NCBI GenBank assembly: GCA_020205615.1 | Contig: CM035167.1 | Coordinates: 139,824,568 to 139,888,567, forward strand | Reading direction: 5' to 3' | DNA length: 64,000 nucleotides | Source of the DNA: Panax quinquefolius | Lineage: Eukaryota > Streptophyta > Magnoliopsida > Apiales > Araliaceae | Shown here: positions 11,811 to 23,940 of the stretch, in pieces | How the letters are laid out: each line of letters opens with the position of its first letter | How positions within the stretch are numbered: the stretch's first letter is position 1 | Notes under the pieces: model-generated | Told to the model about the DNA's origin: nothing | The model's input: only the letters and a program-made list of their open reading frames with translations | The model's database searches: none | Position numbers and translations under genes: made by a program

Positions 11811-11985
11811 TCCAAGTTGGTGTCCAGAGTTACATTTGGTATATATTGGTATCCAAACTCACAAAGATATGTGTTGTTGTATTTTGCACGACAATTGTTG
11901 TAATAAAGTTGTAGTTATTTCTGTACCATGTATTTAACGACTCAGAATAGGTTGGATGGAATGGACCTATTTTGGGGTTGTTACA

Positions 11986-12319
11986 TTTGGTATCAGAGCT
12001 TAGGGATATGATCTCCGGCGGAGATCGGGGAATAGAACTAGGAGGGAGAGATGAGTAAATCCTTCACTAGTGTGTCCTACCTAAGCTTATTTGTTGGTCA
12101 CCATAATATCGAGATATTATGTGATATGTTAATTTGCTCAATTAACCTTTGTTTTGAAGTCGTATTCTAGAATGATATCCGAAATATACGAGAGATGAAA
12201 GCAATGGAGAAATCATGATGATATGGGAGATAGAATCGAAATGAAAACAAGGTATTCTCAACTCTTTGAAATACCAGTGCACGTAAATTTCGGGGAAGAA
12301 ATTTCATAAGGAGGGAGAT
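11986..12319 (+). mobile_element. Element C internal region, 334 bp, gag-pol lost
   Basis: It contains the primer-binding site, the usual leader (GATCTCCGGCGGAGATCGGG, an inverted repeat, at 12010-12029, then AGGGAGAGATGAG) and, after a short unrelated stretch, the last coding residues and polypurine tract of a gypsy element (ATTTCATAAGGAGGGAGA, 12301-12318). Everything between leader and tail of gag-pol is missing. C could only have moved with proteins supplied in trans. Confidence 0.85.
11988..11999 (+). promoter_or_regulatory. Primer-binding site, element C
   Basis: TGGTATCAGAGC, complementary to the 3' end of initiator tRNA-Met, two bases after the LTR end. It marks the start of reverse transcription. 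Confidence 0.95.
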
Positions 12320-12879
12320 TGTAAGACCCCTAATTTTATGAAATAAAAGTATTCAATTTTTCTATTCAAGAATTGGTTAAATTGATAAAAGTTAAAGTTA
12401 AGGGTGATATATGAAATTTTTTTTCAAAATAAGCGAGGGGGTATAAAGTATTCATTATTGTCGGGAATATTCGTTTGGTCGTGGAATATTCTTTCGTCGG
12501 GGAATATTCGCAATGCGACGACGTAGCGACCCATGCGTGGGCCCCATAACTGAAAGCGATTGGATGAAGAAAACGACAAATATAAGTTGGTTAAAAATAA
12601 CTACGTAGTTATTACAATTAAGATCGTTGGAATACCCGGTGGTTAAAATACAAGATGTCTGGCGTGGTTGTTGCGAGAAGACACTAGCAGTATTACACAA
12701 TATTGTTGAATTATCGATCCTTACGTAGAGGCCACTACTCAATAATTTTCACATGAGTCTATTGCTCAATATTTTATTTTATTGATTCAATAAATGTCAT
12801 ATTGATATTTTATATTATTGTTGTTCAATAATTGTCACCGCATTATTATCTCCATTATCGATCAATAATTCATATTATT
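12320..12879 (+). mobile_element. Element C 3' LTR, segment 1 of 3
   Basis: It begins TGTAAGACCCCTAATTTTATG directly after a polypurine tract and aligns with 7709-8270. It breaks off at CATATTATT, where element A is inserted; the next LTR base continues at 21299. Confidence 0.9.
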
Positions 12880-14101
12880 TGTAAGCCCCTCAAATTTTTA
12901 AATAAAAAGGAATTTTCTTTATTTATTATTTTGAAATAGTAAGGGTGGATTTGATTAATGTGGTTAGTTATGGGTAAAATGCTAAATATTTCAAAATAAG
13001 CAAGTGGTTATAAAATATTCATTGTTGTTTGGGAATATTCGTTTGGTCGTGGAATATTCGTCTGCGTCGGGAATATTCGTATGCGACGCAAGCAATACAT
13101 GTGTGGGCCCCATAACGGAAAGCGATTGGATGAGAAAAACGACAAATATAAGTTGGTTAAAAATAACTACAGCGTAGTTATTACCAATTAAGACCGCTGG
13201 AATACCCTGGTTAAATATACGAATACGCGTGGTCGCGACAAAGAAGCACCAGTATTGCACGCATTGTTGAATTATTGATCCTTACGTAAGAAGGCACTTT
13301 ACTCAATAATTTTCACAAAGAGATATTGCTCAATATTTTATTTTATTGATTCAATAATTATTGCGTTGATATTTTATATTATTGTTGTTCAATAATTGTC
13401 ACCGCACAAGATTTCCCATTATCGATCAATAATTCATATTATTTGAATAATATTATTAGATAACATTATTGGCAATGTCTAGAAAGTTCTCGCTTCAAGG
13501 AGAGGTTTGGTCACCTAATTGCGGCGCCAAGAAGGAGAGATCCTTATTGAAAGCCCTCTTTCCCTGAACTACTTTGTCATTCATAATTGTGATTCGTAAT
13601 ATTATTTGTGAATAATTAATTATTGATTCATATGATAAGGAAATATTTATTTTATATGAATATAAATGATGGATTTATTTATGTGGTTATTAATGAAGGA
13701 ATTAATGCTGAGATGTTTTATTTGTATTTTGTCGGATTGGAGGTATTAAAAGATCAAATCGGTGTTATTATAGCTTTATTGTGTGAGTTATAATATTTAA
13801 TCCGACCGTTGGATCGTTGTAATTTTTGGATATGTTATACATATATAAGTTGAGTATATGTCCACAAATTTTGAACCGTTAAAAATGAAGAATGATTTGT
13901 TATGAATTTTAAGAGGTGTCTTGATTCGGAAATTAGGGTTATAATTGATTTTGGTGGAAAATTCTAGAATTGAGTGGGCCCCACTTGTGGTTGGTGAAAA
14001 AATGTGCTGAATTTTATTTCAAATGTGGTGGGTGGCAATAGTAGCGAGTAAAAGCCATCGTGTGTGGCAGTCAAGTCCGCTTTCTACGGCTAACATTTTC
14101 C

Positions 14102-14113
14102 TATAAATAGAGG
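14102..14113 (+). promoter_or_regulatory. LTR promoter TATA box, element A 5' LTR
   Basis: TATAAATAGAGG, followed by the conserved leader and the CT-rich patch TTTTCTCTCTTTCTCTCTAT. Confidence 0.8.
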
Positions 14114-14384
14114 GCTAAGTTAGAATTGAAAATCACACCGAAACAAAGTTTTCTCTCTTTCTCTCTATATTATTGAGCGTATTTTGTGAGTATTTAGATA
14201 CTTTGAGAGTTCTTTGTTCGAGAACAAGTTTCATTCAAAGATCACTTCGACCTTTCATTCCGGATCGATTCTTTGAGGTAAGGGATGCTATTTTCTTCTC
14301 AAATGATATTATTTCTTCAATATCATTATCTTTGAAATATTGGTTGAACTTTTTATCAAATTTGGAATTTTTTTATGTCTCTGG

Positions 14385-14585
14385 GTTACTATTCATGAGT
14401 TACTATTCACGAAGTTACTATTCATGAGTTTACTATTCATGAAGTTACTATTCACGAGTACTATTCATGAAGCGTGAAGATGTTTTTTTGTGGAATTTCT
14501 ATCTTTTGGTGTCGAGTTACTATTCACGATACTAAGACTATTCACGATACTCAAGACACTATTCACGAATACGGAACTATTCACC
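14385..14585 (+). repeat. 14-bp ACTATTCAC array, element A 5' LTR
   Basis: Two clusters: six head-to-tail GAGTTACTATTCAY units at 14387-14470, and four looser units at 14515-14585 spaced by GATACNNAGA-like sequence. Confidence 0.9.
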
Positions 14586-14814
14586 GAAAAATGAAAATTT
14601 TTCTTTTCGTCTAAAATATCTATTCTGGATACTAGCTTTGATTGTATCCATGTTTTGATCATTCTTGAATTTTACACCACTATGATTATTTTTGAGGTAT
14701 TTTTGACGTGGATAAAACCAAGTACGAATCCTTAATCCTTGTCATTTTGTTTCAATCGGATTCGTTTCTTTAAAATATTTTTCATCATCCTCGGTCTTAA
14801 ATGATGATATTATT

Positions 14815-15170
14815 GAATATCTTTGGCTCAGTAGTGCAAAGATGAATGATTTCTGAAGAATATCTTTGGCCTCAGTAGTGCAAAGATGAACAGTGTTTAA
14901 ATGAACACGACCGATCGATGAATATCTTTGGCCTTTAGTGCAAAGATGAACAGTGTTGAGATGAACATGACCGATCGATGAATATCTTTGGCTGTAGTGC
15001 AAGATGAATGATTTCAAAGAATATCTTTGGCCCAGTAGTCAAAGATGAATGTGTGTTTAAATGAACACGACCGATCCGATGAATATCTTTGGCCTTTAGT
15101 GCAAAGATGAACAGTGTTGAGATGAACATATCCGATCGATGAATATCTTTGGCTGTGAGTGCAAAGATGA
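14815..15170 (+). repeat. Hairpin array with higher-order structure, element A 5' LTR
   Basis: Seven units share the core GAATATCTTTGGC...GTGCAAAGATGA but have three different tails: a, ATTTCTGAA (43 bp unit); b, GTTTAAATGAACACGACCGAT (60 bp); c, GTTGAGATGAACATGACCGA (60 bp). The order is a-b-c-a-b-c-d, a higher-order repeat of about 163 bp. The A 3' LTR has the same order. Confidence 0.9.
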
Positions 15171-15734
15171 ATATTTGATTTGAGTGGAATATTGATTGAT
15201 GTTACGTGGATAAAATATTGATGATGGACCGTTAAATTCATAGATTATAGTAGATTTCATTCTCTACGTAACTCTTCTATGAATTATTATTTCAATGCGA
15301 ATATTGATCCAAAACTTGTTGTCTATCAGATTCTATCGATTTTTCCTCGTTGAAGACTAACGATAATTTGTTCTATATTATCTTAGTCATAACATTCTTT
15401 ACTGGGCTAGTTGAGCTCACCCTTTTCCTTGTTGTTCCATTTTCTCAGGAGGCGAGAATATAGCGAGTACGAGTCGGGGTATGAAATGAGGTTTTAGAAA
15501 GGATTGTTTAGTAGTCCTCACCATTTTTGTAAAATAATGTATCAATAATTATGATGGGGATTTATTTGAGTATAGATATTGTCTAGAAGATAATATTTGT
15601 ATTTAAACTCACAGTATATATTGTCGTATTTCACACGACATTTGTATTATTGAAGTTGTAGTTTGCTTCTTGTACCATGTATTTGGCGACTCGTAATGGG
15701 TGTTGTGTATACCTATTTTGGGGTCGCCACGGTT

Positions 15735-15745
15735 TGGTATCGAGC
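15735..15745 (+). promoter_or_regulatory. Primer-binding site, element A (one base short)
   Basis: TGGTATCGAGC three bases after the LTR end. It lacks the A of the canonical TGGTATCAGAGC seen in element C. Element B has the same shortened form. Confidence 0.8.
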
Positions 15746-18420
15746 TTAGGGATATGATCTCTGGCGGAGATCGGGAATAGAACTAGGAGGGAGAGACGAG
15801 TAAATCCTTCGCTAAAGTGTGTCCTACCTAAGCTTATTTGTTAGTTGGTCAAGATATAGGGATATTATGTGATATATTGATTTCCTTAATTAACTCTTAT
15901 TTTATGACAAGATTTGAGAATGTCGAATCGAGAATATTAACGATGGAGTAAATGAGATCGTGGAGACACCTCTAATCGCCAACCGTGATAATGTGATGTC
16001 GGTGAAGAAGGAATTAGAGATATCCATGCAAGTGAGTGAAGAATTGATAGTTGCACGAGATAATCGCAGAGAGTAACAAATGAGAGTGAGGAAGAAGAGG
16101 AAGAAGAGGTACCAAGAGAGAGTTTATTAGAGGTATTTTATGATCAAAATATAGAATTGCAAAATCGTATTCATGAGTTAGAAGAAGCAATTGAAGAATT
16201 GCGAGCGAATCGTGGAGCAAAAGGATGCAACGATTCAAGCTTGTGTTACCCGATATGTGATGCTTGAATGTAAGCACTCTTTGGCGAGTATAAGATGATA
16301 AAAGTCGAATCGAAATGAAAGAAGAAATAACCGAACGAGTGAGAATGAGTGATGCATGGGTAAAAGCCACACGACGCGTTGATATTATGGAAAGAGATGT
16401 CCAATCTAAAAAGAGAAGATTTAACGATGACGGAAAAGACGTCGGCGTGACAAAGATCGGCACCATCAACAAATTCTAGGGAAGAGAACGATCGCCGCTT
16501 AGATGCTACGGATCACGGAGAGGAGGGGACATATAAGGTCAAACTGCTTAAAGCCTTCCAAGGTATGTTTTAGTTGTGGAAAAGATGGCCACATAGCTCG
16601 ATTTTTGTCTATAAATGAAATCAAGTCCATTTAGGACGTTAGCACCGTAGAAAGGATCTGAGAAAAAGTCAAAGTCAACGATTCTCGGAAGAAGCGTTTG
16701 TCGTGACTTCATTAAAATCGAGAACCCGAACGAAGTTAGCACGGTTAGTTAATTATAAATTCTTGCGAAGTTTATACCTTACTGAATCTGGATTCTACCC
16801 ATTCTTTTATCTCTCTTTGCTTGCGCCAACGTTTGAACTTGACTACGGAGAAATTAGACTTTGACTTATTTATGGAGACTCAGTTAGGAGAGAAACTTTC
16901 ATTACATCCGTTGTTTAGAAATCTTGCTTGATTCAGGTTGGCACTATCACATTACACCGTTAACCTTATTTCTATAGAGATATTTATTTTGATGTGATTT
17001 TAAGGTTAACTACTCATCATGCCAAAATTGATTGTTTTCGTAAGGTTGTTAGTTTTCATATTCCTAAGCAACTGTTATTCAATTCAAGCAATCAAACCAT
17101 TGTAATCAAACATTTTCATATCAAGCCATGAAGTCATTCGTTTATTACGGATGTCAAGTTTTCTTAGTCCATGTTATGGATTTGAATAAAGACACGCCGA
17201 TTTGAATAATATTCTTGTTGTTATTGATTTTTCCCGACGTATTTTCTCAAGAATTTCTTGCTTACTTCCAAAGACCGATATTAAATTTTGTATCGACTTT
17301 GAACCCTAAGACAAAACTCATTCCTAAAATCTCATATCGAATGGCTCTATTGAACTTCGAGAGTTAAAATTCAACTATAAATTTGGTACCTAAGCTTTTA
17401 TCTGGTGACTTCTTTGTGGGAATTCACCTAAGCCGCATCTCTCCGTAGGGGGACGTCATATTAGATGCGATAAGAAACCGATAGGTGTCATTGTGACGTC
17501 TTATCCAAGGTTGGGATATGAGTCACAGTTGAGAGCAACCTAAGTCGGTAATCGAAATACGTAGCTTTCTAGGCTTAGTTGGTTATTATCGGAGATTCGT
17601 TGAAGGATATTCTCGAATCGCTATTCCATTAACGTAGCTGACTCATAAAGATACAAAATTCAAATGGAGCAAGGAATGTGGTAAGAGCTTCGAAGAACTC
17701 AAGAGGAGACTCATTTCAGCATATGTTCTGACCATGCCATCCTGGAAAACCGAACGTGGTAGCTGACGTGTTGAGTAGAAGATCGTATACAAGTACGAGT
17801 ACGATATTGTCAAAGACTCATTTCGTATAATATACAAATAATAGAGATGGAGATGAAAACTCTAGGTACCCACGTGATGATATCTGAGTGCGTGATGATA
17901 TACGAGAGTATAATCGACTTTTAATCGATAAAGTTAAAGTCGCTCAAGCTACACACGGAGTGATGAATTTGAAGAAGGAGGTGCAAGAAGTTGTTATTTC
18001 AAAAGCGAGAATCGGTGAGGTGAGGAAAGCTCAAACCTTCAATTTATTAATCCAGTTTGAAATTCTCGATCGAATAGGAACGTGGCCTATAGACTCGCTT
18101 TTACGCCAAGTATGACGCGTGTTCATAACGTTTTTCACGTATCGATGTTACGTAAATATGTGGACGACCCGAACTACGTCATTGAGTTAGAACCGGACGA
18201 GATAGCCGAAGACCTAACGTATGAGGAGGTACCTGTCAAGATATTGGATAGGAAAGAGCATGTCCTATGCACCAAGGTTATACCACAAGTTAAGGTTTTG
18301 TGGAGAAACCATGCTATTGAAGAAATGATCTTGGAGTTGGAATCAAAAATGAAAGCGAGGTACCCTCATCTTTTCGAAACACCAGGTACGTACGTCAATT
18401 TCGAGGACGAAATTTCATAA
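15746..18420 (+). pseudogene. Element A gag-pol relic, large pol deletion
   Basis: The leader repeats the GGCGGAGATCGGG and GGGAGAGACGAG signals. A gag remnant follows, with a zinc knuckle reading CFSCGKDGHIAR at 16565-16602 whose final cysteine is replaced (F). The protease site near 16775 is degraded (LNLDSTHSFI). RT is represented only by its end ([23 protein letters not shown], 17560-17640); the catalytic xxDD part, most of RNase H and the integrase core are absent. The frame resumes at 17890-18070 with integrase-proximal sequence and at 18082-18420 with the chromodomain tail. A is non-autonomous. Confidence 0.85.
18082..18420 (+). pseudogene. Element A chromodomain-type C-terminal tail
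   Basis: This open stretch of 112 codons reads MTRVHNVFHVSMLRKY, then VIELEPDEIAEDLTYEEVPV, KILDRKEHVL and KVLWRNHAIEEM, ending RYPHLF and NFEDEIS. It is the C-terminal end of integrase plus the chromodomain-like tail typical of plant Tekay/Del chromoviruses, where it is thought to direct integration to chromatin. It is the longest undamaged part of A and ends 11 bases before the 3' LTR. The upstream protein is missing, so it is a fragment. Confidence 0.85.
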
Positions 18421-18430
18421 GGAGGGGAGG
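18419..18430 (+). promoter_or_regulatory. Polypurine tract, element A
   Basis: AAGGAGGGGAGG immediately before the 3' LTR, the plus-strand primer site. Element B has AAGAAGGGAGG (31781-31791) and C has AAGGAGGGAGA (12308-12318). Confidence 0.85.
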
Positions 18431-18431
18431 T

Positions 18432-21293
18432 TGTAAGACCCCGAAATTTTTAAATAAAAAGGAATTTCCTTTATTTATTATTTTGAAATAGTAAGGGTGG
18501 ATTTGATTAATGTGGTTAGTTATGGGTAAAATGCGCAAATATTTCAAAATAAGCAAGTGGTTATAAAATATTCATTGTTGTTTGGGAATATTCGTTTGGT
18601 CGTGGAATATTCGATCGTTGTCGGGAATATTCGTATGCGACCAGTAGCACCGTGTGTGGGAGCCCATAACGGAAAGCGATTGGATGAGGAAAACGACAAA
18701 TATAAGTTGGTTAAAAATAACTTGGCGTAGTTATTACTGGTTAAGATCGTTGGAATACCCGGTGGTTAAAATACGATGTCTGGCGCGTGGTTGCACAAAG
18801 ATGACACACGGTATTGCACGATGATTGTTGAATTATTGATCCTTACGTAGAAAGGCACTACTCAATAATTTTCACGATGATTCTTGTTCAATATTTTATT
18901 TTATTGATTCAATAATTATTGCGTTGATATTTTATATTATTGTTGTTCAATAATTGTCATCGCACGATATTTCCCATTATCGGATCAATAATTCATATTA
19001 TTTGAATAATATTATTAGATAACATTATTGGCAATGTCTAGAAAGTTACATCTAAGGAGAGGTTTGGTCACCTAATTGCGCGCCAAGAAGGAGAGATCCT
19101 TATTGAAAGCCCCTCTTTCTGAGGAGCGGCTGGTTGTCATAATTGTGATTCTCGTAATATTATTTGTGAATAATTAATTATTGATTCATATGATAAGGAA
19201 ATATTTATTTTATATGAATATAAATGATGGATTTATTTATGTGGTTATTAATGAAGGAATTAATCTTTGAGATGTTTTATTTGTATTTTGTCGGATTGGA
19301 GGTATTAAAAGATCAAATCGGTTATTATTATAGCTTTATTGTGTGAGTTATAATATTTAATCCGACCGTTGGATCGTTGTAATTTTTGGATATGTTATAC
19401 ATATATAAGTTGAGTATATGTCCACAAATTTTGAACCGTTAAAATGAACGAATGATTTGTTATGAATTTTAAGAGGTGTCCGATTCGGAAATTAGGGTTA
19501 TAATTGATTTTGGTGGAAAATTCTAGAATTGAGTGGGCCCTACTTGTGGTTGGTGAAAAAATGTGCTGAATTTTATTTCAAATGTGGTGGGTGGCAATAG
19601 TAGCGTGTAAAAGCCATCGGTGGCAGTCAAGTCTGCTTTCTTGGTAATTTAACATTTTCCTATAAATAGAGGGCTAAGTTAGAATTGAAAATCACACCGA
19701 AACAAAGTTTTCTCTCTTTCTCTCTATATTATTGAGCGTATTTTGTGAGTATTTAGATACTTTGAGAGTTCTTTGTTCGTAACAAGTTTCATTCAAAGAT
19801 CACTTCCGACCTTTCATTCAAAATCTTGATTCTTTGAGGTAAGGATGCTATTTTCTTCTCAAATGATATTATTTCTTCAATATCATTATCTTTGAAATAT
19901 TGGTTGGAACTTTTTATCAAATTTGGAATTTTTTATGTCGGGTTACTATTCATGAGTTCTTTATTCACGAGTTCTTACTATTCATGAGTTACTATTCATG
20001 AGAGTTACTATTCACGAGTACTATTCATGAAGCGTGAAGATGTTTTTTTGGAATTTCTATCTTTTGGTGTTGAGTTACTATTCACGTATACGGACTATTC
20101 ACGATACTCAAGACTATTCACGAATCGGACTATTCACCGAAAAATGAAAATTTTTCTTTTAAATCTAAAATATCTATTCGGATACTAGCTTTGATTGTAT
20201 CCATGTTTTGATCATTCTTGAATTTTACACCACTATGATTATTTTTGAGGTATTTTGGACGTGGATAAAACCAAGTACGAATCCTTAATCCTTGTCATTT
20301 TGTTTCACCGGATTCGCTTTCTTTAAAAATATTTTTCATCATCCTCGGTCTTAAATGATGATATTATTGAATATCTTTGGCCTCAGTAGTGCAAAGATGA
20401 ATGATTTCTGAAGAATATCTTTGGCTTTGTAGTGCAAAGATGAACAGTGTTTAAATGAACATGACCGATCGATGAATATCTTTGGCCTTTAGTGCAAAGA
20501 TGAGCAGTGTTGAGATGAACATGACCGATCGATGAATATCTTTGGCTGTAGTGCAAAGATGAATGATTTCTCAAGAATATCTTTGGCTGTAGTGCAAAGA
20601 TGAGCAGTGTTTAAATGAACACGACCGATCGATGAATATCTTTGGCCTTTAGTGCAAAAGATGAACAGTGTTGAGATGAACATGATCGATCGATGAATAT
20701 CTTTGGCACAGAAGTGCAAAGATGAATATTTGATTTGAGTGGAATATTGATTGATGTTACGAGGATAAAATATTGATGATGGATCGTTAAATTCATAGAT
20801 TATAGTAGATTTCATTCTCTACGTAACTCTTACTATGAATTATTATTTCAATTAATGAATATTGATCTCAAACTTGTTGTATACTATCAGTATTCTATCG
20901 ATTTTTCCTCGTTGAAGACTAACGATAATTTGTTCTATATTATCTTAGTCATAACATTCTTTACTGGGCTAGTTGAGCTCACCCTTTTCCTTGTTGTTCC
21001 ATTTTCTCAGGAGGCGAGAATATAGCGAGTACGAGTCGGGGTATGAAATGAGGTTTTAGAAAGGATTGTTTAGTAGTCCTCACCATTTTTATAAAATAAT
21101 GTATCAATAATTATGATGGGGATTTATTTGAGTATAGATATTGTCTAGAAGATAATATTTGTATTTAAACTCACAGTATATATTGTCGTATTTCACACGA
21201 CATTTGTATTATTGAAGTTGTAGTTTGCTTCTTGTACCATGTATTTGGCGACTCAGAATGGGTGTTGTGTATACCTATTTTGGGGTCGTCACA
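18432..21293 (+). mobile_element. Element A 3' LTR (2.86 kb)
   Basis: It begins TGTAAGACCCCGAAATTTTT and ends GGGGTCGTCACA, followed by the target duplication TTATT. TATA box at 19661-19672, ACTATTCAC array at 19940-20140, hairpin array at 20370-20730. Differences from the 5' LTR are mostly small insertions/deletions at CG and CAG/CTG sites. Confidence 0.92.
20370..20730 (+). repeat. Hairpin higher-order array, element A 3' LTR
   Basis: The order is a-b-c-a-b-c-d, as in the 5' LTR. The loop bases between GGC and GTGCAAAG differ from unit to unit (CTCAGTA, TTTGTA, CTTTA, TGTA, ACAGAA). Confidence 0.9.
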
Positions 21294-22154
21294 TTATTTG
21301 AATAATATTATTAGATAGCATTATTGGCAATGTCTAGAAAGTTCTGTCAAGGAGAGGTTTGGTCACCTAATTGCGCGCCAGTAAGGAGAAATCCTTATCG
21401 AAAAGCCCCCTCTTTCCTGAGAACGGCCTGGTTGTCATAAATGTGATTCTGTAATATTATTTGTGAATAATTAATTATTGATTCATAAGATAAGAAAATA
21501 TTTATTTGATGTGGATATAAATGATGGATTTATTTATGTGGTTATAAGTGAAGGAATTAATGATGAGGTGTTTTATCAGTATTTGTCGAAATGGAGAACA
21601 AAATATGGGATTTTCAGAAAAATTAGTTTATTACTTGATTTTGTAAAATCCATAACTCTTTAATGTATAATGAGTTAAGAGATGAGCCATATATCAAAAG
21701 AAAGCCCTAGAAGTAAGCTAACTGTAGAAATTTGAATCACCCAAAATTCTTTGTAGATATTTCGTGGTAAAATTTTGAATGAAATGGTCCGAAGGACTAA
21801 TAGTCCGAAAAAATCGGTGTTCTTCAAACTATATTATGTGAGTTATAAATTTTGATCCATTTGTTGGATCGTTGTAATTTTTGGATATGTTATACATACA
21901 TAAGTTGAGTATATGTCCACAAATTTTGAACCGTTAAAAATGAACGAATGATTTGTTATGAATTTTAAGAGGTGACTGATTCGGAAATTAGGTTTATAAT
22001 TGATTTTGGTGGAAAATTCTAGAATTGAGTGGGCCCCACTTGTGGTTGGTGAAGAAATGTGCTGAATTTTATTTCAAATGTGGTGGGTGGGAATAGTAGC
22101 AGGTAAAGCCATCAGGTTGCAGGTTAAATCTGCTTCGGCGTGCTAACATTTTCC

Positions 22155-22166
22155 TATAAATAGAGG
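22155..22166 (+). promoter_or_regulatory. LTR promoter TATA box, element C 3' LTR
   Basis: TATAAATAGAGG in the conserved context. The 3' LTR of a plus-strand element can drive readout, but here element B intervenes downstream. Confidence 0.7.
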
Positions 22167-23439
22167 GCTAAGTTAGAATTGAAAATCACACCAGAAACAA
22201 AGTTTTCTCTCTTTCTCTCTCTAGATTATTGAGTGTAATTTGTGAGTATTTAGATACTTGGTGAGTTGATATTCATCAGTGCAAGTTTTCTTCAAATCAT
22301 ATCCGATATCCAAATCGAAAGTCTTTCTTTTTTTGAGGTAAGGGATAGTAAGGGATAATAAAGGGATTTTAAGGGTTATTATGTTTTTAGTTTCGAAATT
22401 TTTCTGAACCTTCAAAATTCTGGAAAAATTTGAAATGATATTTTGATGAGTTTTATTGATTGTGTCCAAAAATGGTGATTTTGGATGTATAGATTAAGAG
22501 TTATGAATTTTACGGAAAATACTATTTTAAAAGTAACCGCTTATAACTCCTTGTGGTTAACTCTAAAATTGATAAAATTTTTATTGGGAGTACATCTATA
22601 TAATATCAGTGTACTCTGTGAATTTTGGAATTTTGGATAAAAGTACAATTTATGATAAATGTCTAAATATTCGGCGGTTTTGGCCATATGAAAAATAGTA
22701 AATGATTTTTAAAATTCTGAGAAAATATATATTCAATATGAGACTATATTTTGATAAATCCCAGAAAAGAAATATTTTTGGAACTGATTTGGTATTTTTC
22801 ATGAAAATGGACTAGTTATGAATAAATGAGTTAAATATGTTATGTGAAGGAAGAAAATTGAAAATATGATTTTATGGCTTGAGAATCATATATGTGGTAT
22901 ATGCAGATTTTTGATGAGGGTTTTAGTTATTGGTGATGAAATCTTATAAGTTTGGCATTTTATGATGATTAAATGCATTATTTAGTAAAGTGTAAACAAT
23001 TAAAATAAATTGTTTATAAGTTTAAGAAATGTTATTCTTTCAATATCATTATCTTTGAAATATTGGTATGGATTTTATTGTGGAATTTCTACCTTTTTGT
23101 GTCGGAGTTACTATTCACGTGATATGGTATATATTCACGTATCTGACCTATTTATGTATGTGGCGGTATTTATGTATATGACATTATTTACGTATACTCA
23201 CGATCTTTATGAACAAATACGGAGTACTATTCATGAGTTACTATTCACGAGTTACTATTCACGAGTTACTATTCATGAGTTACTATTCACGAGTTACTAT
23301 TCACGGATACTATTCACAATAAAATTGGTTTCTTTTTCTGACCAAATTATCGTTGATTTATGAATCTTACTCTTGAAATTAAAATCATGTTTTGATTATA
23401 TTGTTTTTATATAACATTCTTATAACCCTAATGATGATA

Positions 23440-23940
23440 TTTCTCTTTGACTTGAGTGTAAAGATGGGTAGATTATTGGTATGATCGTGACCATAGGTTC
23501 TCTTTGGCCATGAGTCTGCAAAGTTGAATTGTTGATTTGGTATGATCACTGACCATTGAATTTACAATTGAATATTTTTAGCTTAAGTGCAAAGGTGAAT
23601 TGATCAACATGGTTATAATTATTGTTATATAACTTCGAGATGATTATGTATTTCTTTGATATATGAATATCTTTTGCTCAGTAGTCTGAAGATGACTTGT
23701 TGATGAATATCTTGCTTTTGTAGTGCAAAAGATGAATTATTGATGAATATCTTTTGCTCAGAATGCAAAGACGACTGTTGTTGAATATCTTTAGCTTTGT
23801 AGTGCAAAGATGAATTATTGATGAATATCTTTGGCTTGTAATGCAAAGATGACCCGTTGTTGAATATCTTTAGCTTTGTAGTGTAAAGATAAATCTGTTG
23901 ATGAATATCTTTGGCCCGTAGTGCAAAGATGAATTTATTA
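23440..23940 (+). repeat. Hairpin tandem array, element C 3' LTR
   Basis: Seven clear ~40 bp units at 23660-23940 plus degenerate ones before. Unit number and order match the C 5' LTR, which supports pairing these two as LTRs of one insertion. Confidence 0.88.

Larger units (their letters stand above)
7709..11985 (+). mobile_element. Element C 5' LTR (4.28 kb)
   Basis: It begins TGTAAGACCCCGAATTTTATG and ends GGGGTTGTTACA, followed two bases later by a perfect tRNA-Met primer-binding site. Its length of 4277 bp agrees with the reconstructed 3' LTR (about 4.28 kb after removal of two nested elements). U3 holds CAATAATTG and AACGG sites; a TATA box lies at 9113; a CT-rich leader follows at 9160. 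The ACTATTCAC array is at 10060-10290 and the hairpin array at 10430-10910. The last 600 bp (11380-11985) hold a segment absent from the shorter A/B-type LTRs. The left flank GTAAT (7704-7708) pairs with ATAAT after the 3' end. Confidence 0.9.
12880..15731 (+). mobile_element. Element A 5' LTR (2.85 kb)
   Basis: It begins TGTAAGCCCCTCAAATTTTT and ends GGGGTCGCCACG. The 3' copy (18432-21293) is 2862 bp and nearly colinear. The target duplication TTATT is exact at 12875-12879 and 21294-21298. Landmarks: CAATAATTG at 13390-13398, CCGTTGGATCG near 13805, TATA box at 14102, CT-rich leader at 14152, ACTATTCAC array at 14385-14585, hairpin array at 14815-15170. It ends with the block common to all copies (TTTGGCGACTCGTAATGGG). 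Confidence 0.92.

Noticed and set aside
14815..15170. CRISPR-like appearance of the regularly spaced hairpin repeats
   Set aside because: Spacers are themselves repeated and the array lies inside plant LTRs; this is a tandem repeat, not a CRISPR array.
14742..15241. Chains of ORFs rich in the pattern QRYSSIGHVHLNT or KIFIDRSCSSQHCSS
   Set aside because: They are translations of the hairpin repeat in several frames, not proteins; all copies arise from repeat periodicity.
16014..16472. Minus-strand ORF of 152 codons within element A
   Set aside because: It is antisense to the gag relic of element A; the plus strand carries the family features.
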